Part shown: one piece after another, positions 36,103-47,137 of the stretch
Layout: every line of letters begins with the position of its first letter
How positions within the stretch are numbered: position 1 is the stretch's first letter
Assembly (NCBI GenBank): GCA_950295325.1
Contig: OX485804.1
Span: 6,324,001-6,388,000 of the forward strand
From: Polytrichum commune
Taxonomy: Eukaryota > Streptophyta > Polytrichopsida > Polytrichales > Polytrichaceae
Direction: 5' to 3'
DNA length: 64,000 nucleotides
The notes under the pieces: generated by a model
What the model was told of the DNA's origin: nothing
What the model saw: only the letters and a program-made list of their open reading frames with translations
Databases searched by the model: none
Made by a program: the position numbers and the translations under genes

Positions 36103-39100
36103 TCAAATGAGCTTGTTAAATTTCGCGTGAGATAACAACTCTCTGTACAAATGGTCTCGTGGATCCAAGTATCTCTCGCCTATCGGATTGTTCCTAACAA
36201 AATTGTTTACGGGCAGTCCGCTTTCGCAGAGCGCCTGGAGGTATTTACCAAGGTCTAACAAAAATCGGTCCCGGACCTTCTCGACCGTCCACGTAGGGCA
36301 AACTATGAGGTTGGCCGTCGGGTTCAACATGTTCTTTGCGGCGCTGTCGTCCACCATGAGCGTGTTCTCGCGGGTGGGCCGGACGTCGTAGGGGACGCCT
36401 ATCAATGACGGACGCTGGTCCCAAAAAATGGGCTTCAAGACCTTGAGGTATTGGGGGGAAGCGGGGTTGTTTGGTTTTTTGACGACTTTGCCGTCCGGTG
36501 TGTACAATATTCTATAGGCTTCCTGTGCTAGGACCATGCAGGGGGGCTCGATGCCCTTGAAGATGAACTCCACGACGGCATTGGTGTTCTCGGCCGTCAT
36601 GGAGCTCCACACGACCACCCACCATCGCTGTTGGGCCATCTGGAGGAAGGTCCGAAGCCACGGGCGGAGGTGAACTAGCTTGCTCTTTATGAATGTGGGC
36701 GGCCCGTCGTAATTAGCATCCTCGGGCTTGCAAAAGGGCACCGTGGGGGTCCTAGGGCAATGAACGCATTGGACGAGGACCCCGTTCAGGTCTAACACCA
36801 GGAATCGTTTCTTCGGCCGCGGGGGCGCCGCCGCGCTGCCCTCTCCACTCCTTGGAGAAGAGCGTCGGGGAGCCGCTACGCTATGCTCCGAGCCCTGCGG
36901 ATACGATCGAGAGAAAACGGTGGGCGACTTATGTCATGCTATGTCCAAACGAAGCATTTAAAGAAACGAGTGTTCTCGGTGCAAACACAAAACCATTTGA
37001 TTCATTTTGGAGGGGGTGCAACAAGGGACACAAGAGAGGCAAGAGCATACAACATACATCCAAACACAGGATACAAGTATATAGGAGTAAAAAATGGTGA
37101 TTATATTGTATACAATGCTCTATGTACATCTTGATTGGGGGGGAGCCGCGTTGAACGATGCGTTCAAACTAGCCTACTTCTACATCTAGCAAAAATTAAA
37201 GAGACGGGCCGCCGTGATGAAGACTTCGTCGCAAGCCGGGGGTATGTGGACGAATGAATGGTCGGGGGGATGTGGCGAAGGGCGCGAGTGCCGGGGGGCG
37301 CGAGTGCCGGGGGGCGCGACGTGTGCGTGAGTTTAGGGTAGCTAGGGGACACGACCAAGGCAAGAAGACAAAGACCCAGGGAGTTTGGGTCGACCGACCC
37401 AAACTGAGTGGGGTCAGTGCATTACCTCGCCTTGGTCGCGCCTTGACGACGTGGATGCCGTCACCGCGTGCGCTGCCCCACCTCTGTCACCGCCGCCTCC
37501 GACGACGACTTCAGCCTCAACCTGCTCATGCAAAGGCTGACTGTCAGGCCTTTGTCCCAACCCAACCTCCGCATGCGCATCATGCATTGGTTCATCGACT
37601 GGGTTAGGAGTAGAGGTATCACCAGGCCCTTGCGGGCCTTCAACATCTAACATGGGCTCGTCCACCGGGGTCTGATCGGGGACGGGGTTTGGGTCGGCCG
37701 ACCCAAACCCTGTTGCTTGGCGAGCGTCGCTCTGGGAAGCTGCAACGTCGGCACTGTTTGGGTCGGCCGACCCAAACATGTGGGGGTCGTCCCGCTGGTG
37801 GTGTGGGGGCAAGAGGATGGGAGGCCGGAGCGGCGGGGGTCCCAACGGGCTGGAAGCTCCGGGGACGCGCCAAAGGTTGGGGTCGTCCACCTGCTGGACG
37901 GGCGCGTAAGGGCGGGCGTGAGGCTGCAGCAAATGCGCGAAGCTGAAGGACTGCTGCGTAGCCGGCCGCGGGCGGATATCCTGTGGAGGGAAGCCTGCTG
38001 GCAAGTGAGGGAATGAACTCGGGGGAGCCATCACCAATCCCTGCGCCAGCATGCCCTGGATCACTTGCGTGATCAGGTCCGCTTGGGACGGAGGTGGGGC
38101 CATCGCCCTTTGCCGCTCCTGCTCCAACAGGAGAGCCCTCAACTCCGCGACTTCGTTGCGGACCGAGGGCTCCTCGGCGGCGGCCTTCTGCAATCGGATG
38201 CGTTGCTCCTCGTCCCGGAGCATCTTCGCGTTGGCCTCCTCCACGGTGAGGACCTCGGGTTTCACCCTCACCATCCCGGCGAACGCTGTGGGGGAGGCAG
38301 GATCCGACCTCAGCCTCTTTGCGAGCTCCATGTCGTCCTCGTCCTCGGAGCTTATGGCGATCGTCTCTTCCACCGCATAGTCGCTATATAATTTCTTCCC
38401 CTTCAGCATTCGCCGCTCCCTGAAGGTGGCCGTCGCGTCCCTCGAATACATGTCCTTCGCGTCGGCCACCGTGAGGACGGGCACTAGCTTGCTTTGCGGC
38501 GTGGCAGCCCGCATGGCCTTCTTCCGCTGAGGGGCCTCGGATTCTTGAGTGAATCCTGTTGCCCCTTCCTCCACCTCTCCTTCCACTTTCTCCTCCTCCT
38601 CCTCCTCCTCCTCCTCTTCCTCCTCCGCAACCTCGCCACCTGCCTCCACGGACGGATTGCCCGGATGCAATCCGGTGAGGGGTTCTGGCATTTGAACGGG
38701 GGCCTGCATGACGAATTCGCCTGGGTTGATTCGCCTGGCCATATCCAACGGGTTCTCGCCCCCCTCGACGATCTCTTCGACGTAGGATCCGGGAATCCAG
38801 TCGAGGATGTCCATTCTCTTCGCCAGAGCCTTCTGGGTCCTGTAGAATTGAACATCGGTATCCTCCACATAGGAGTAGATGTTCAACCCAGACATCTGCA
38901 CAATCCAAATCAATAATATTAGGATCACAAATGAAGAATAAGCAAAAATAACACCCAAAACAAAACAAGAATACTTAGTTTGGGTCGAGCGACCCAAACT
39001 GTGCCTGCTCTAGTTTGGGTCGAACGACCCAAACTGTGCCTGCCCCTAGTTTGGGTCGAGCGACCCAAACCAAGCATGCCCTAGTTTGGGTCGAGCAACC

Positions 39101-42100
39101 CAAACCAAGCATGCCCATAGTTTGGGTCGCTCGACCCAAACCAGGCATATAGATCGACGAGGTTAGTTTCTTACCATTGCTGCAAAAATCGGTTTGGAGC
39201 CCCCGAAGACGTTGAAGATGAAGTCCCCCCTCTTCGTGAGGGTCCTCATCATCCGCAGGTAAAAATCCATCCGCAGCTCATCCGCGGGGTAGTTGGCGTA
39301 CTTCGCCTCGTCGTACAAGCTCCTGCTGGTGCCCAACCCTTCTGGGACTTGGAAAAGCTTTTCCATCCGGGCTATAGGATGGTTTGGCACCTTCAGCAGC
39401 TCAGCTTTGTACACGAAGTACAAGCACAGCACACAGACTATCTTCGTCTTCTTGTCTTTCAATGAGCTGTACGCCCCCTCCGCCGGTGCAGCAACGTAAT
39501 GAGATTTTGAGACGGCGTACTCTGGTTGCAATTTACGCACGATCTCGTACACCTGCTCCGCCCTCCTGTCCTCGACAATCCACAACCAGACGTCGACCTC
39601 CCTGAATTTGGGGCTGGCGTAGTCCACAAACTTGGTGAAGAACGGCTCGTAAAACGGGGTGCTCATTGTCCCCTCGAATGAGGCTCCAGGAATGTTCCTG
39701 AAGTCTATCATTCCGAAGGGGAAGCGGTCCCCAGCTGCAGTCCTGATCGCCATCCTGGACTCAGAGCCCGGCCAACCTTGGATCTTTAGAGGTTCGAGGG
39801 AGACCAAGTTGAAGTGAGCTTCGCCCTCGAACCTGACGATCTTCTTCTCCTTTATAAAGTTGGAGAAGGCACGCGCGGAGTGTTCGGGAAGCGCCCGGTT
39901 CCTCCCCCCCTTCACGAACTTGGACCTGAGGAAGTCGTCTCCCGCCTCCCTCATGAGTGCCGCCATGGACGCACTGGTGAACTTGTACTCGGCTTTGAAT
40001 GCCCTCCAGTGCGCCTCGTCAACCTCTCCGTCCACGATGAGCTTCTTCTCGGGCACCAGCTTGTGCAGATCTTGGACAATGGTCGTCTTCTTCTTCCTGT
40101 TCTCCGTCCATTCCTTCAAGGTGTAGCATGAAGGGACGAAGATCTTTGGCTTCGTGAAGACGATCTTTGGGTGAACCCAGCATCTCTTCGCCGTCGGCTC
40201 CACGTGGAGGATGTGGGACGCCGCCTTTCCCACCTCTGTCTCTGAGAGACCTTGAAGAGCTCTAAAGAACTCCCTCACTAGTGGCTTCATTTGCTTGAAG
40301 CGCGCAGTCTGGTTATACAGAATACCGGTGTCGGGATCGATGAGGTCTCCCGTCTCGTGTTTTTCGAAGACAGTCTTCCATTTTGTCCACACGGAGTCAG
40401 ACGCTGTGATCAAGTAGATTTCTCCTCTTAGCTCGTTATATTTTTTTTGCTTGTGGCTAGCATTGTCAATAGAGGAGAATTTATTGATCATCTGGTATTT
40501 GAAGTCCTGAACATGAAGTCAAGAACATATGTTAGAGAACACATCATGAAAAAAATGGAACAGCAGTTTAAGACATGCCAATAGTTTGGGTCGATCGACC
40601 CAAACTTTAAATCTGATGAAGACTATAAGACATGCCAATAGTTTGGGTCGATCGACCCAAACTTTAAATCTGATGAAGACTATAAAACATGCCAATAGTT
40701 TGGGTCGATCGACCCAAACTTTAAATCTGATGAAGACTATAAGACATGCCAATAGTTTGGGTCGATCGACCCAAACTTTAAATCTGATGAAGACTATAAG
40801 ACATGCCAATAGTTTGGGTCGATCGACCCAAACTTTAAATCTGATGAAGACTATAAAACATGCCAATAGTTTGGGTCGATCGACCCAAACTTTAAATCTG
40901 ATGAATCCAAGAGTTTGGGTCGATCGACCCAAACTACAAAACTTGGGAAGAAAATAAAACAATACAAGAGTTTGGGTCGATCGACCCAAACTTACTCACC
41001 TCCCATTTTGGGTTCTTGTCTTTTGCATTCTCCCTTTCCTTGGGCGGCCTGCCGTAGAACTCCCACACATCCCTCGAGGCCATTATATTCCTAATCCAGG
41101 ATGCCTGATACGCCCTCTTTTTATTCCCCATGTTGAAAAACCTGGAGATGTCACTGAGGACGGTCTCGTTGTCCGACCAAACCACCAGTGCCTTCCATAC
41201 CTTCAGCTTCTCCTTCTGGTTGTTGGGGTCGTCCCATTCAGTCATCAGCTGGATTTTTTTGGAGGCCTCTACACTGTGCTGGCCGTCAATCAGCCAGAAA
41301 TCTCCTTTAGAAATCGCCGGCCACATATCAGCCGTAGGCATTCTTTTTAGCCCCTGGGGCATCACGACAATTGTCTGCCTGTCGTCCTTGAACTGCCCTC
41401 CCAAGATTTGAGCGACCATCCAGTCGACATAGGCATCCTCCTTGGCTCGGACACACTTTTCAGGTGGCGCAAGGTGGCATTGTGCAATGTTCACCTCGAA
41501 CTTGAAGTCCCTGCCCATGAAGAAGCAATGGAGGCATTTCGTCTCAAAATTGTCGTTGATTTTTTGAATTTCCCCAGCATCAACCTCTTGGCCAGGCTTG
41601 GGCATCTGCAACTCTGGCGAAACTGGCTCGGTGGTCATGACTGATGACTCTCTTGCCCTTTTCGACGGGGTCGTCTGCCGGCTTCCGGACGGGGTCGTCA
41701 GCCGGCTTCCTGAAGGAGTTGGCGTCTCGCTGTCAGCCGGAGTCGAGGTAGTGCTCGGTCTTCTAGAATCTGCCGGAACCGCCAGCGGAATCCTCACAGA
41801 TTGGGGTCTGGAGGAACCTGCTCCTTCTTCTGTCTTGGCCTTCCGCCTGACAGGTTGTTGCGTTTTTGGTTTGCTTTGCAACGCTTTATTCAAAACCGTG
41901 ATCGCTTGTTTCAGTTTTGTGAACCTGCTAGCGACCTTGGTGTTCGATACAGTGCCATCTATGAAGATGGTCTCCGGTTTTATTATCTCCGGGTCAACGC
42001 ACGTCTCCTTGGCATATAGGGGGTCGAAAGCCTCGGAGAATTGGTGCATGAACATATGCACGTTCTGCACTGCGGAGTTCTCTAGAATAACGTCAACGTG

Positions 42101-42349
42101 CTCCCCGAGAGCTTGGACGGAAGCAACCTCCCATCCCGTCAGCGTTGCCCAGGTGTGTTGCTCGTGGGTCCCCACTTTCACCACGAACAAGAGCTTGTAC
42201 TGGGAGGCTTTCACAACCTGAACGGACCACGCAAAAACAATCCCATCCTTTGGGACGTATGAGTCGTCCTGTGGAGTTTCGTACTCCTCCCAAAGGTAGT
42301 CTGGGGCGAGCATGAACCACCTCTCTCCAGGTCTCTTTTTAGTGGCCAT
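36103..42349 (-). CDS. Cargo gene: DGQH-motif protein fused to an FCP1-like HAD phosphatase domain
   Basis: Four exons on the minus strand, all phase 0: 42349-41000 (450 codons), 40506-39175 (444), 38895-37426 (490) and 36894-36103 (263 plus stop), about 1,647 residues. Each has a good donor (GAG|GTGAGTAAG, ATG|GTAAGAA, GAG|GTAATG) and acceptor. Exon 1 has a Ser/Thr/Pro-rich linker, then FWLIDGQHSVEASKKIQ near 350, reminiscent of the DGQHR motif of ParB/sulfiredoxin-like folds. Exon 2 (WKTVFEKHETGDLID...) is unrecognised. Exon 3 has a Glu run, NLS-like KKK/KR patches and a Pro-rich end holding two palindrome-encoded FGSADPN peptides. Exon 4 is FCP1/NIF-like: LVLDLNGVLV near 1415 (nucleophile Asp kept, second Asp replaced by Asn as in plant DLNGVL proteins), VVWSSMTAENTN, and MVDDSAAKN near 1564. 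Its introns and leader carry most palindromes. Whether all exons form one mRNA is inference. Confidence 0.6.
37383..37777. repeat. Three palindromes around and within cargo exon 3
   Basis: Copies at 37383-37404 (centre AC, in intron 3), 37687-37708 and 37756-37777 (centre GC, perfect palindromes). The last two lie in frame in exon 3 and read FGSADPN. Confidence 0.95.
38585..38635. repeat. CCT/CTC codon repeat (poly-Glu)
   Basis: A trinucleotide run encoding about 12 Glu on the minus strand in cargo exon 3. Confidence 0.9.
38978..39141. repeat. Five palindromes in cargo intron 2
   Basis: Starts at 38978, 39013, 39049, 39084 and 39120, a period near 35-36 bp. Centres are AG, AA, AG, AG (one arm mismatch) and CT. 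Spacers share GCCTGCCC/AAGCATGCCC-like words. Confidence 0.95.
40584..40991. repeat. Eight palindromes in cargo intron 1 (57-bp tandem array)
   Basis: Starts at 40584, 40641, 40698, 40755, 40812 and 40869 (exact 57-bp period), then 40913 and 40970. All have centre AT, making TTTGGGTCGATCGACCCAAA a perfect 20-bp palindrome. Spacers 'TTTAAATCTGATGAAGACTATAA(G/A)ACATGCCAATA' are nearly identical. Confidence 0.97.
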
Positions 42350-42375
42350 CTGTAAGTCCAGAAACAAAATTGTTA

Positions 42376-43018
42376 GTTTAGGTCGATCGACCCAAAGTTT
42401 TTCAACTTGGATTGAACATCAGTGCGAATTGAAGGGTGCTCTACTGGCCATCATGAAGAGGTTTGGGTCGACCGACCCAAACCCAAGCCTCGAATAGCCT
42501 AATCTTATAAGAATTATTGGTAGAGTTCGGGTCTTAAGAATATGAATATATTGAATATTGTGTAGTGGTCAAATTATCCAACATGAGAGCAATTTTCGGT
42601 GACCTTCTAGAGCCGCGCTGGACGTATGTGGACATGCCAGCAAATATCAGACGATTTCAAATTATAGCCATTTGAATATAATTTCTTGTTGATGGTGGGA
42701 AGGATGTTTATCTTGGGATATTGGATTTGTAGGTTGCAGAGTTTGGGTCGAGCGACCCAAACCAGCTGCAGAGTTTGGGTCGCTCGACCCAAACCAGCTG
42801 CATAGTTTCGGTCGAGCGACCCAAACCAGCTGCATAGTTTGGGTTGAGCGACCCAAACCAGCTGCAGAGTTTGGGTCGAGCGACCCAAACCGCCTGCAGG
42901 TTTTGGGTCGTTCGAACCCAACCAGCTGCAGAGTTTGGGTCGAGCGACCCAAACCGCCTGCAGGTTTTGGGTCGTTCGAACCCAACCAGCTGCAGAGTTT
43001 GGGTCGGTCGACCCAAAC
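42376..43018. repeat. Eleven palindromes upstream of the cargo gene
   Basis: Single copies lie at 42376 (degenerate) and 42461 (centre AC). Nine more at 42741, 42773, 42805, 42837, 42869, 42900, 42933, 42963 and 42997 repeat every 31-36 bp with spacer CAGCTGCA(G/T)A. Centres are AG or CT (that is, the same motif read on either strand), the last GT. Two are degenerate (TTCGAACCCAA). They lie in the inferred 5' leader/intron of the cargo gene. Confidence 0.95.
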
Positions 43019-43339
43019 TAGCTGCCCAGTTAATTCTTTATGGGTTTGGGGTTTTATATAGAGGTTTCGGGCGTCTACCGAAACCGTAGTGTTTCCATAT
43101 TCACCCATAATGTTTTACGCTGCATATACAATGCTTATACATTGTATATGCATGAAGACCCTAAAGGCTAAGAAGCAGGTTATGTTGAATGAGATAAGTT
43201 ACCTTGATGCAAGCTCTACCAATCTGATGTTGTTTTGCGAATAGGTTTTGCGAATCTGATTCTTAGAATCTGATTACACCTGAACACTCAGATATCACTA
43301 ACACTCACTAGAATTCCACTCACTAGATTTCACAAACAA

Positions 43340-43860
43340 CTCACACACACTTCAAAACAACAAAAGCACTCTGAAATCACTACAACGGCGCACTTTAAAA
43401 CAAAAACACACTCCTAACCAACAAACACACTCTGAAATCACTCAATGCTCGTATTTTTAAACAAAACAACACTCCTAAACAACAAACACACTATGAAATC
43501 ACTCAATGCGGATACTTTTACACAAAAACACTACCCTACTACAATCACTCCTAAACCCTTACAAGAAGAAGAGAGAATGAGAGACGGCGAGAAGAATGAG
43601 AGAAGAGAGAAGGAGAGTATGAGAGAATGAGAGAATGAGTGTAAGTCGAAAGGCGCCGCTTGCAGTCCTAACCAACAAACACACTCTGAAATCACTCAAT
43701 GCTTGTATTTTTAAACAAAACAACACTCCTAATCAACATACACACCCTGAAATCACTCAATGCGCATATTTCTACACAAAAACACTTCCCCAACCCCTAA
43801 ACACACTCTACAATCACTCCTAAACCCTTACAAGAAAAAAAGAGAATGAGAGAAGAGGGT
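43340..43860. repeat. Direct repeat, about 253-bp period
   Basis: 'CACTCTGAAATCACTCAATGC' at about 43428 recurs at about 43681, with following 'GTATTTTTAAACAAAACAACACTCCTAA' and later 'AATCACTCCTAAACCCTTACAAGAA'. A more diverged unit precedes at about 43345. It lies upstream of the cargo gene and may hold its promoter. Confidence 0.8.
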
Positions 43861-44039
43861 TACAAGAATCAGAGAGGTGGAAAGGAATGAGAGAGAGAAT
43901 GTGGGAAGCGGCGTTAGGCGGAGGCGCCGCTTCACGACAAGGTGAGAAATGAGGGAGAGAAAGGAGGGAGCTTGGCGCGGAGGGAGTTAAATAGACAAAG
44001 CGAAGGGTCGCCATGGGACCCAATCTGGGCCATGGGAGC

Positions 44040-44222
44040 GCCCCGAGCCCATCTACGGCTCACAAGCCTCGCGGGCAGCCACCCTGCCATGTGTCAACAC
44101 CTTATTGGTGATGGTGGCTACCCGAGGCTTCTGGGGTGCACACTTGGCGCCTAGCGGCCACCCGGCCTCCTGCCCGCCAAAGCCCGGCCCCGGCCTTCTA
44201 AGCCGCTATCTATAGCGGCTTA
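44040..44222. repeat. GC-rich hairpins
   Basis: AAGCCTCGCGGGCAGCCACC (about 44064) pairs imperfectly with GGTGGCTACCCGAGGCTT (about 44112). TAAGCCGCTAT-CT-ATAGCGGCTTA at 44199-44222 is a perfect 11-bp-arm hairpin. The patch is much richer in GC than its surroundings. Function unknown. Confidence 0.7.
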
Positions 44223-44745
44223 GCCCAAAAATCGAAAAGCAACATAGCCTAAGGTATTGCACATAATTAACACCATCACCAACTCTGATTTTAATGGTGT
44301 TCAATTCAATGGTCCCGCGTTGGAATTGCTTACATCATAGAATGAATCCATTATTTGTTTTAGTATTTGAATAATGTAGTCATATGGAGTAAGATGAGAG
44401 CGATACAAAGTCTAAGAGGAGTATTTCATAAGTATATTGCAATTCTCAATGCAATTGCACGGTGCAACAATTAAAATATGGTGACAATTTACATGGTCAA
44501 GGGTTTAGTGCTCTCTATTGTAATTTCTATAACCCAAGTTCGTAGAAGATAAGGCTCTAGCATACAATGGATATTACCCACCCAAGTAGCATTAAATTCA
44601 ACATTTATATCAGTACATAGAAGTTGACATTTGAAGTACATGGGAGATACACAAAGATTACAAATTTATCTACTGCAACCCCATGGAGTTCAACATCATA
44701 TGAAGCCATTTAAGCATTAAGCTTGATGTTCGATGATCCCTCCAA

Positions 44746-44778
44746 CCTAAACCCTAAACCCTAAACCCTAAACCCTAC
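44746..44778. repeat. Interstitial telomere-like (CCCTAAA)n
   Basis: About four units of the plant telomere repeat; a shorter opposite-strand TTTAGGG pair is at about 46430-46445. Confidence 0.9.
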
Positions 44779-45537
44779 ACACCGCAAGCCTTAAATGAAT
44801 GGCACATAAGGTTAAATGACAGGGCCTTAGTGCTTGTAGTTTCCAATACAAATGTATATTGTCTTGACAACATCCTAATCATATGTGCTCACGATCATGT
44901 CAACCAATATTAAGTTATAACAATGTCTGTCTAAAAAAAAGAGTATAATAACTTGATTATAGTATATATGATCTTCATACTAGATTTCAAATGGACTTCA
45001 TGATAGTTTCAAACATCCTTGAAAGAGTGAACTAAAAAGTCCTATTCGTGATGGAATTCCCATTAATGCCTTTCACATAGGTTATCCATTGCCACACTTG
45101 TATGTTGGACAATGGATCAACGTTGTGTGCACACATTACAAACGTCACATGTTCTTTTAAAGCTTTTCTCATTTTATTGTTGCAAATTGAAAGTTGGCCA
45201 ATTTATTCAAATTTTTCATGAGATCAATTCCTTGTTTTCAATGTATAAGTCCTCATGTGAAAGTCTTCATAATGACATAAACTGTAATTATTGTATTTGG
45301 TGGCTTTGGCTATATGAAGTTTCATAATGTTCCCACATATATTGTCAAGATATTATTTGAAATAAACCATAATATTTGAGTCCAAGTAGAGTAATATCCT
45401 GGAAGTACATAATTTAATTTGTATGCAATGCATCAATGTGAAGTTGTGGAGGATGGGTTCTCAAAATCACTTATCAAATATCATTTTCTTCCCAATGGTG
45501 CATGTCATAGGCACATAAAATGAGACAGTCTACCCCC

Positions 45538-46155
45538 ATCAACAATAATTTTAATTTTTTTGACAAATATTGTTATAGGATATTGGAAGATATATTGGAG
45601 ATCTTTCTTTATCATTTTTTTTTCATATCCTTACTAACACTATATTCAAACATGTAACTTCAACATATTACCATAGATAATATTGAGTGTTTGAGTTTAC
45701 ATTTGATGTTACTTACTTTCATAGTGGTATTAGTATTGAGTAGATGCGTTCGTATTTATTGTATCAAACTCTAAATATGTTATTTATTGTAGGGACACTA
45801 CAACACTACATTTTTTGTCAAACATTTTTTTAAACAAATAAAGTTAACTACATTTTTTTGACAGGTCAAATCACAAATAACTTAAGTTACAAAACCCAAC
45901 TACACAAAATATGATATCTAGTGTTTGATACCCTATATACAAGCGCATGCACTAAATATCAATAACCATATGAAAGTCAGTGACATAAAATGTAAACTCT
46001 CACAATAAGTATCATCTATGGTAATATGTAGAATTTACATGTTTGCAATTAGTGTTAGGAAGGATGTGAAAAGAAAAAATTTACGTGAAAGTAGAAGGTA
46101 AGCGACACATTTATGTGTAACAATAATTGTCAAAGATTTAAAAATTAATGTTGAG
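45538..46155. repeat. Long foldback, arms of about 300 bp
   Basis: 45538-45838 is the diverged reverse complement of about 45850-46155. Both read, in order, 'TTGACAA.TATTGTTA', 'CATATCCTTACTAACACTA'/'CACATCCTTCCTAACACTA', 'CAAACATGTAA', 'ACATATTACCATAGAT'. The centre is near 45843. About 100 bp of related sequence flanks it in direct orientation ('CATTGCCACACTTG' at 45089 and 46395). Confidence 0.75.
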
Positions 46156-46867
46156 CATAGTAGAGTGGTAACAACACTAAATATAATGAAACACACACCC
46201 CATATTTTGTGTAGTTATTTCATCACGGAATTAGCAATGTCATTTGATGGTTGGCGCCACGAAGAGCCACGAAGGCCACACATTAGTAAACTTGAAGTGA
46301 ACTTCAAGATGGATTCAAATATCATTAATAGATTGAACTAAAACGCCACATTGGTAGTTAGTATCCCTTTAACAACGTCCACATACGTTCCTCATTGCCA
46401 CACTTGCATGCGAGATAATAGAGCAATGTTCTAGGGTTTAGGGTTTATGGGAGACAAATAAATAATTTTATTCATCACGACAATGGCCTCAAGCCTTGGA
46501 AACCCTTTCATAATTGCAGCCTCCAAATGGCCCAAACCCCACCTAAATAGGTTTACACTTGAAAGCATTGAATGGAGTTAAAATATTGGTTAAAATATAC
46601 CGTCATGACACTTGAAAAAATTAATGTGGCCGCCACCCTTCCTCCCAACGGCGTATGTCATATCCACAAAAGACAAAAAAAAGAAGATTAAATATCATAG
46701 ACTAAGTCATATGACGGCTGGGGTATCAGAGGGGCATTGATAGATGCGCATTTTCCACTATAAACAAAAAACGGGGAATTATGTTAGGAGGTTTTGAAAT
46801 AATCAAAATATGAGAACAAGGCGGGAAAGGCATCCAATGAGGAAGTCCGAGAAACGGAGGTGGATAG

Positions 46868-46873
46868 TATAAA
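46868..46873 (+). promoter_or_regulatory. Candidate TATA box of the transposase-like gene
   Basis: GTATAAAGGGACGC, followed 30-40 bp on by CTTTTTTGCTCTTCTCCC, a plausible start region. If used, the 79-bp palindrome array would lie in the leader or first intron, because an acceptor-like GTGTGTAG sits just before the ATG at 48719. Confidence 0.4.
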
Positions 46874-47137
46874 GGGACGCACCCCCCAAAATTCAGTCCT
46901 TTTTTGCTCTTCTCCCACTTTTGAATTCGTGGAGAGAACTCTTAGTCGGAGCTATACTTCAAGGTTCGTGCATGCTTCCGTTCATTAGCACTTATCCACA
47001 GCATGCAAGTTCATGAGCACCTATCCACAGCATGGAAGCCCACCGTGAACTTTGCAATGAGCTCAAAATCAACACATTTCGGATTATCCGCCGCATTATC
47101 CGCCGGATTTTGAGGGTTTTAGGGTGACTCTTATCAG

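Larger units (their letters stand above)
44230..46860. other. AT-rich spacer of the giant element; no gene seen
   Basis: Between the cargo gene promoter region and the transposase promoter. Apart from the foldback and telomere-like motifs only short ORFs without recognisable products occur. It may include nested insertions. Confidence 0.4.

Noticed and set aside
38065-38916. Plus-strand Ser/Leu/Arg-rich ORFs at 38.05-38.92 kb
   Set aside because: Antisense shadows of cargo exon 3 with its poly-Glu and Pro-rich stretches.
40584-43018. CRISPR-like array (palindromic repeat with regular spacing)
   Set aside because: Eukaryotic context, spacers within each cluster nearly identical, no cas genes; these are tandem repeats.
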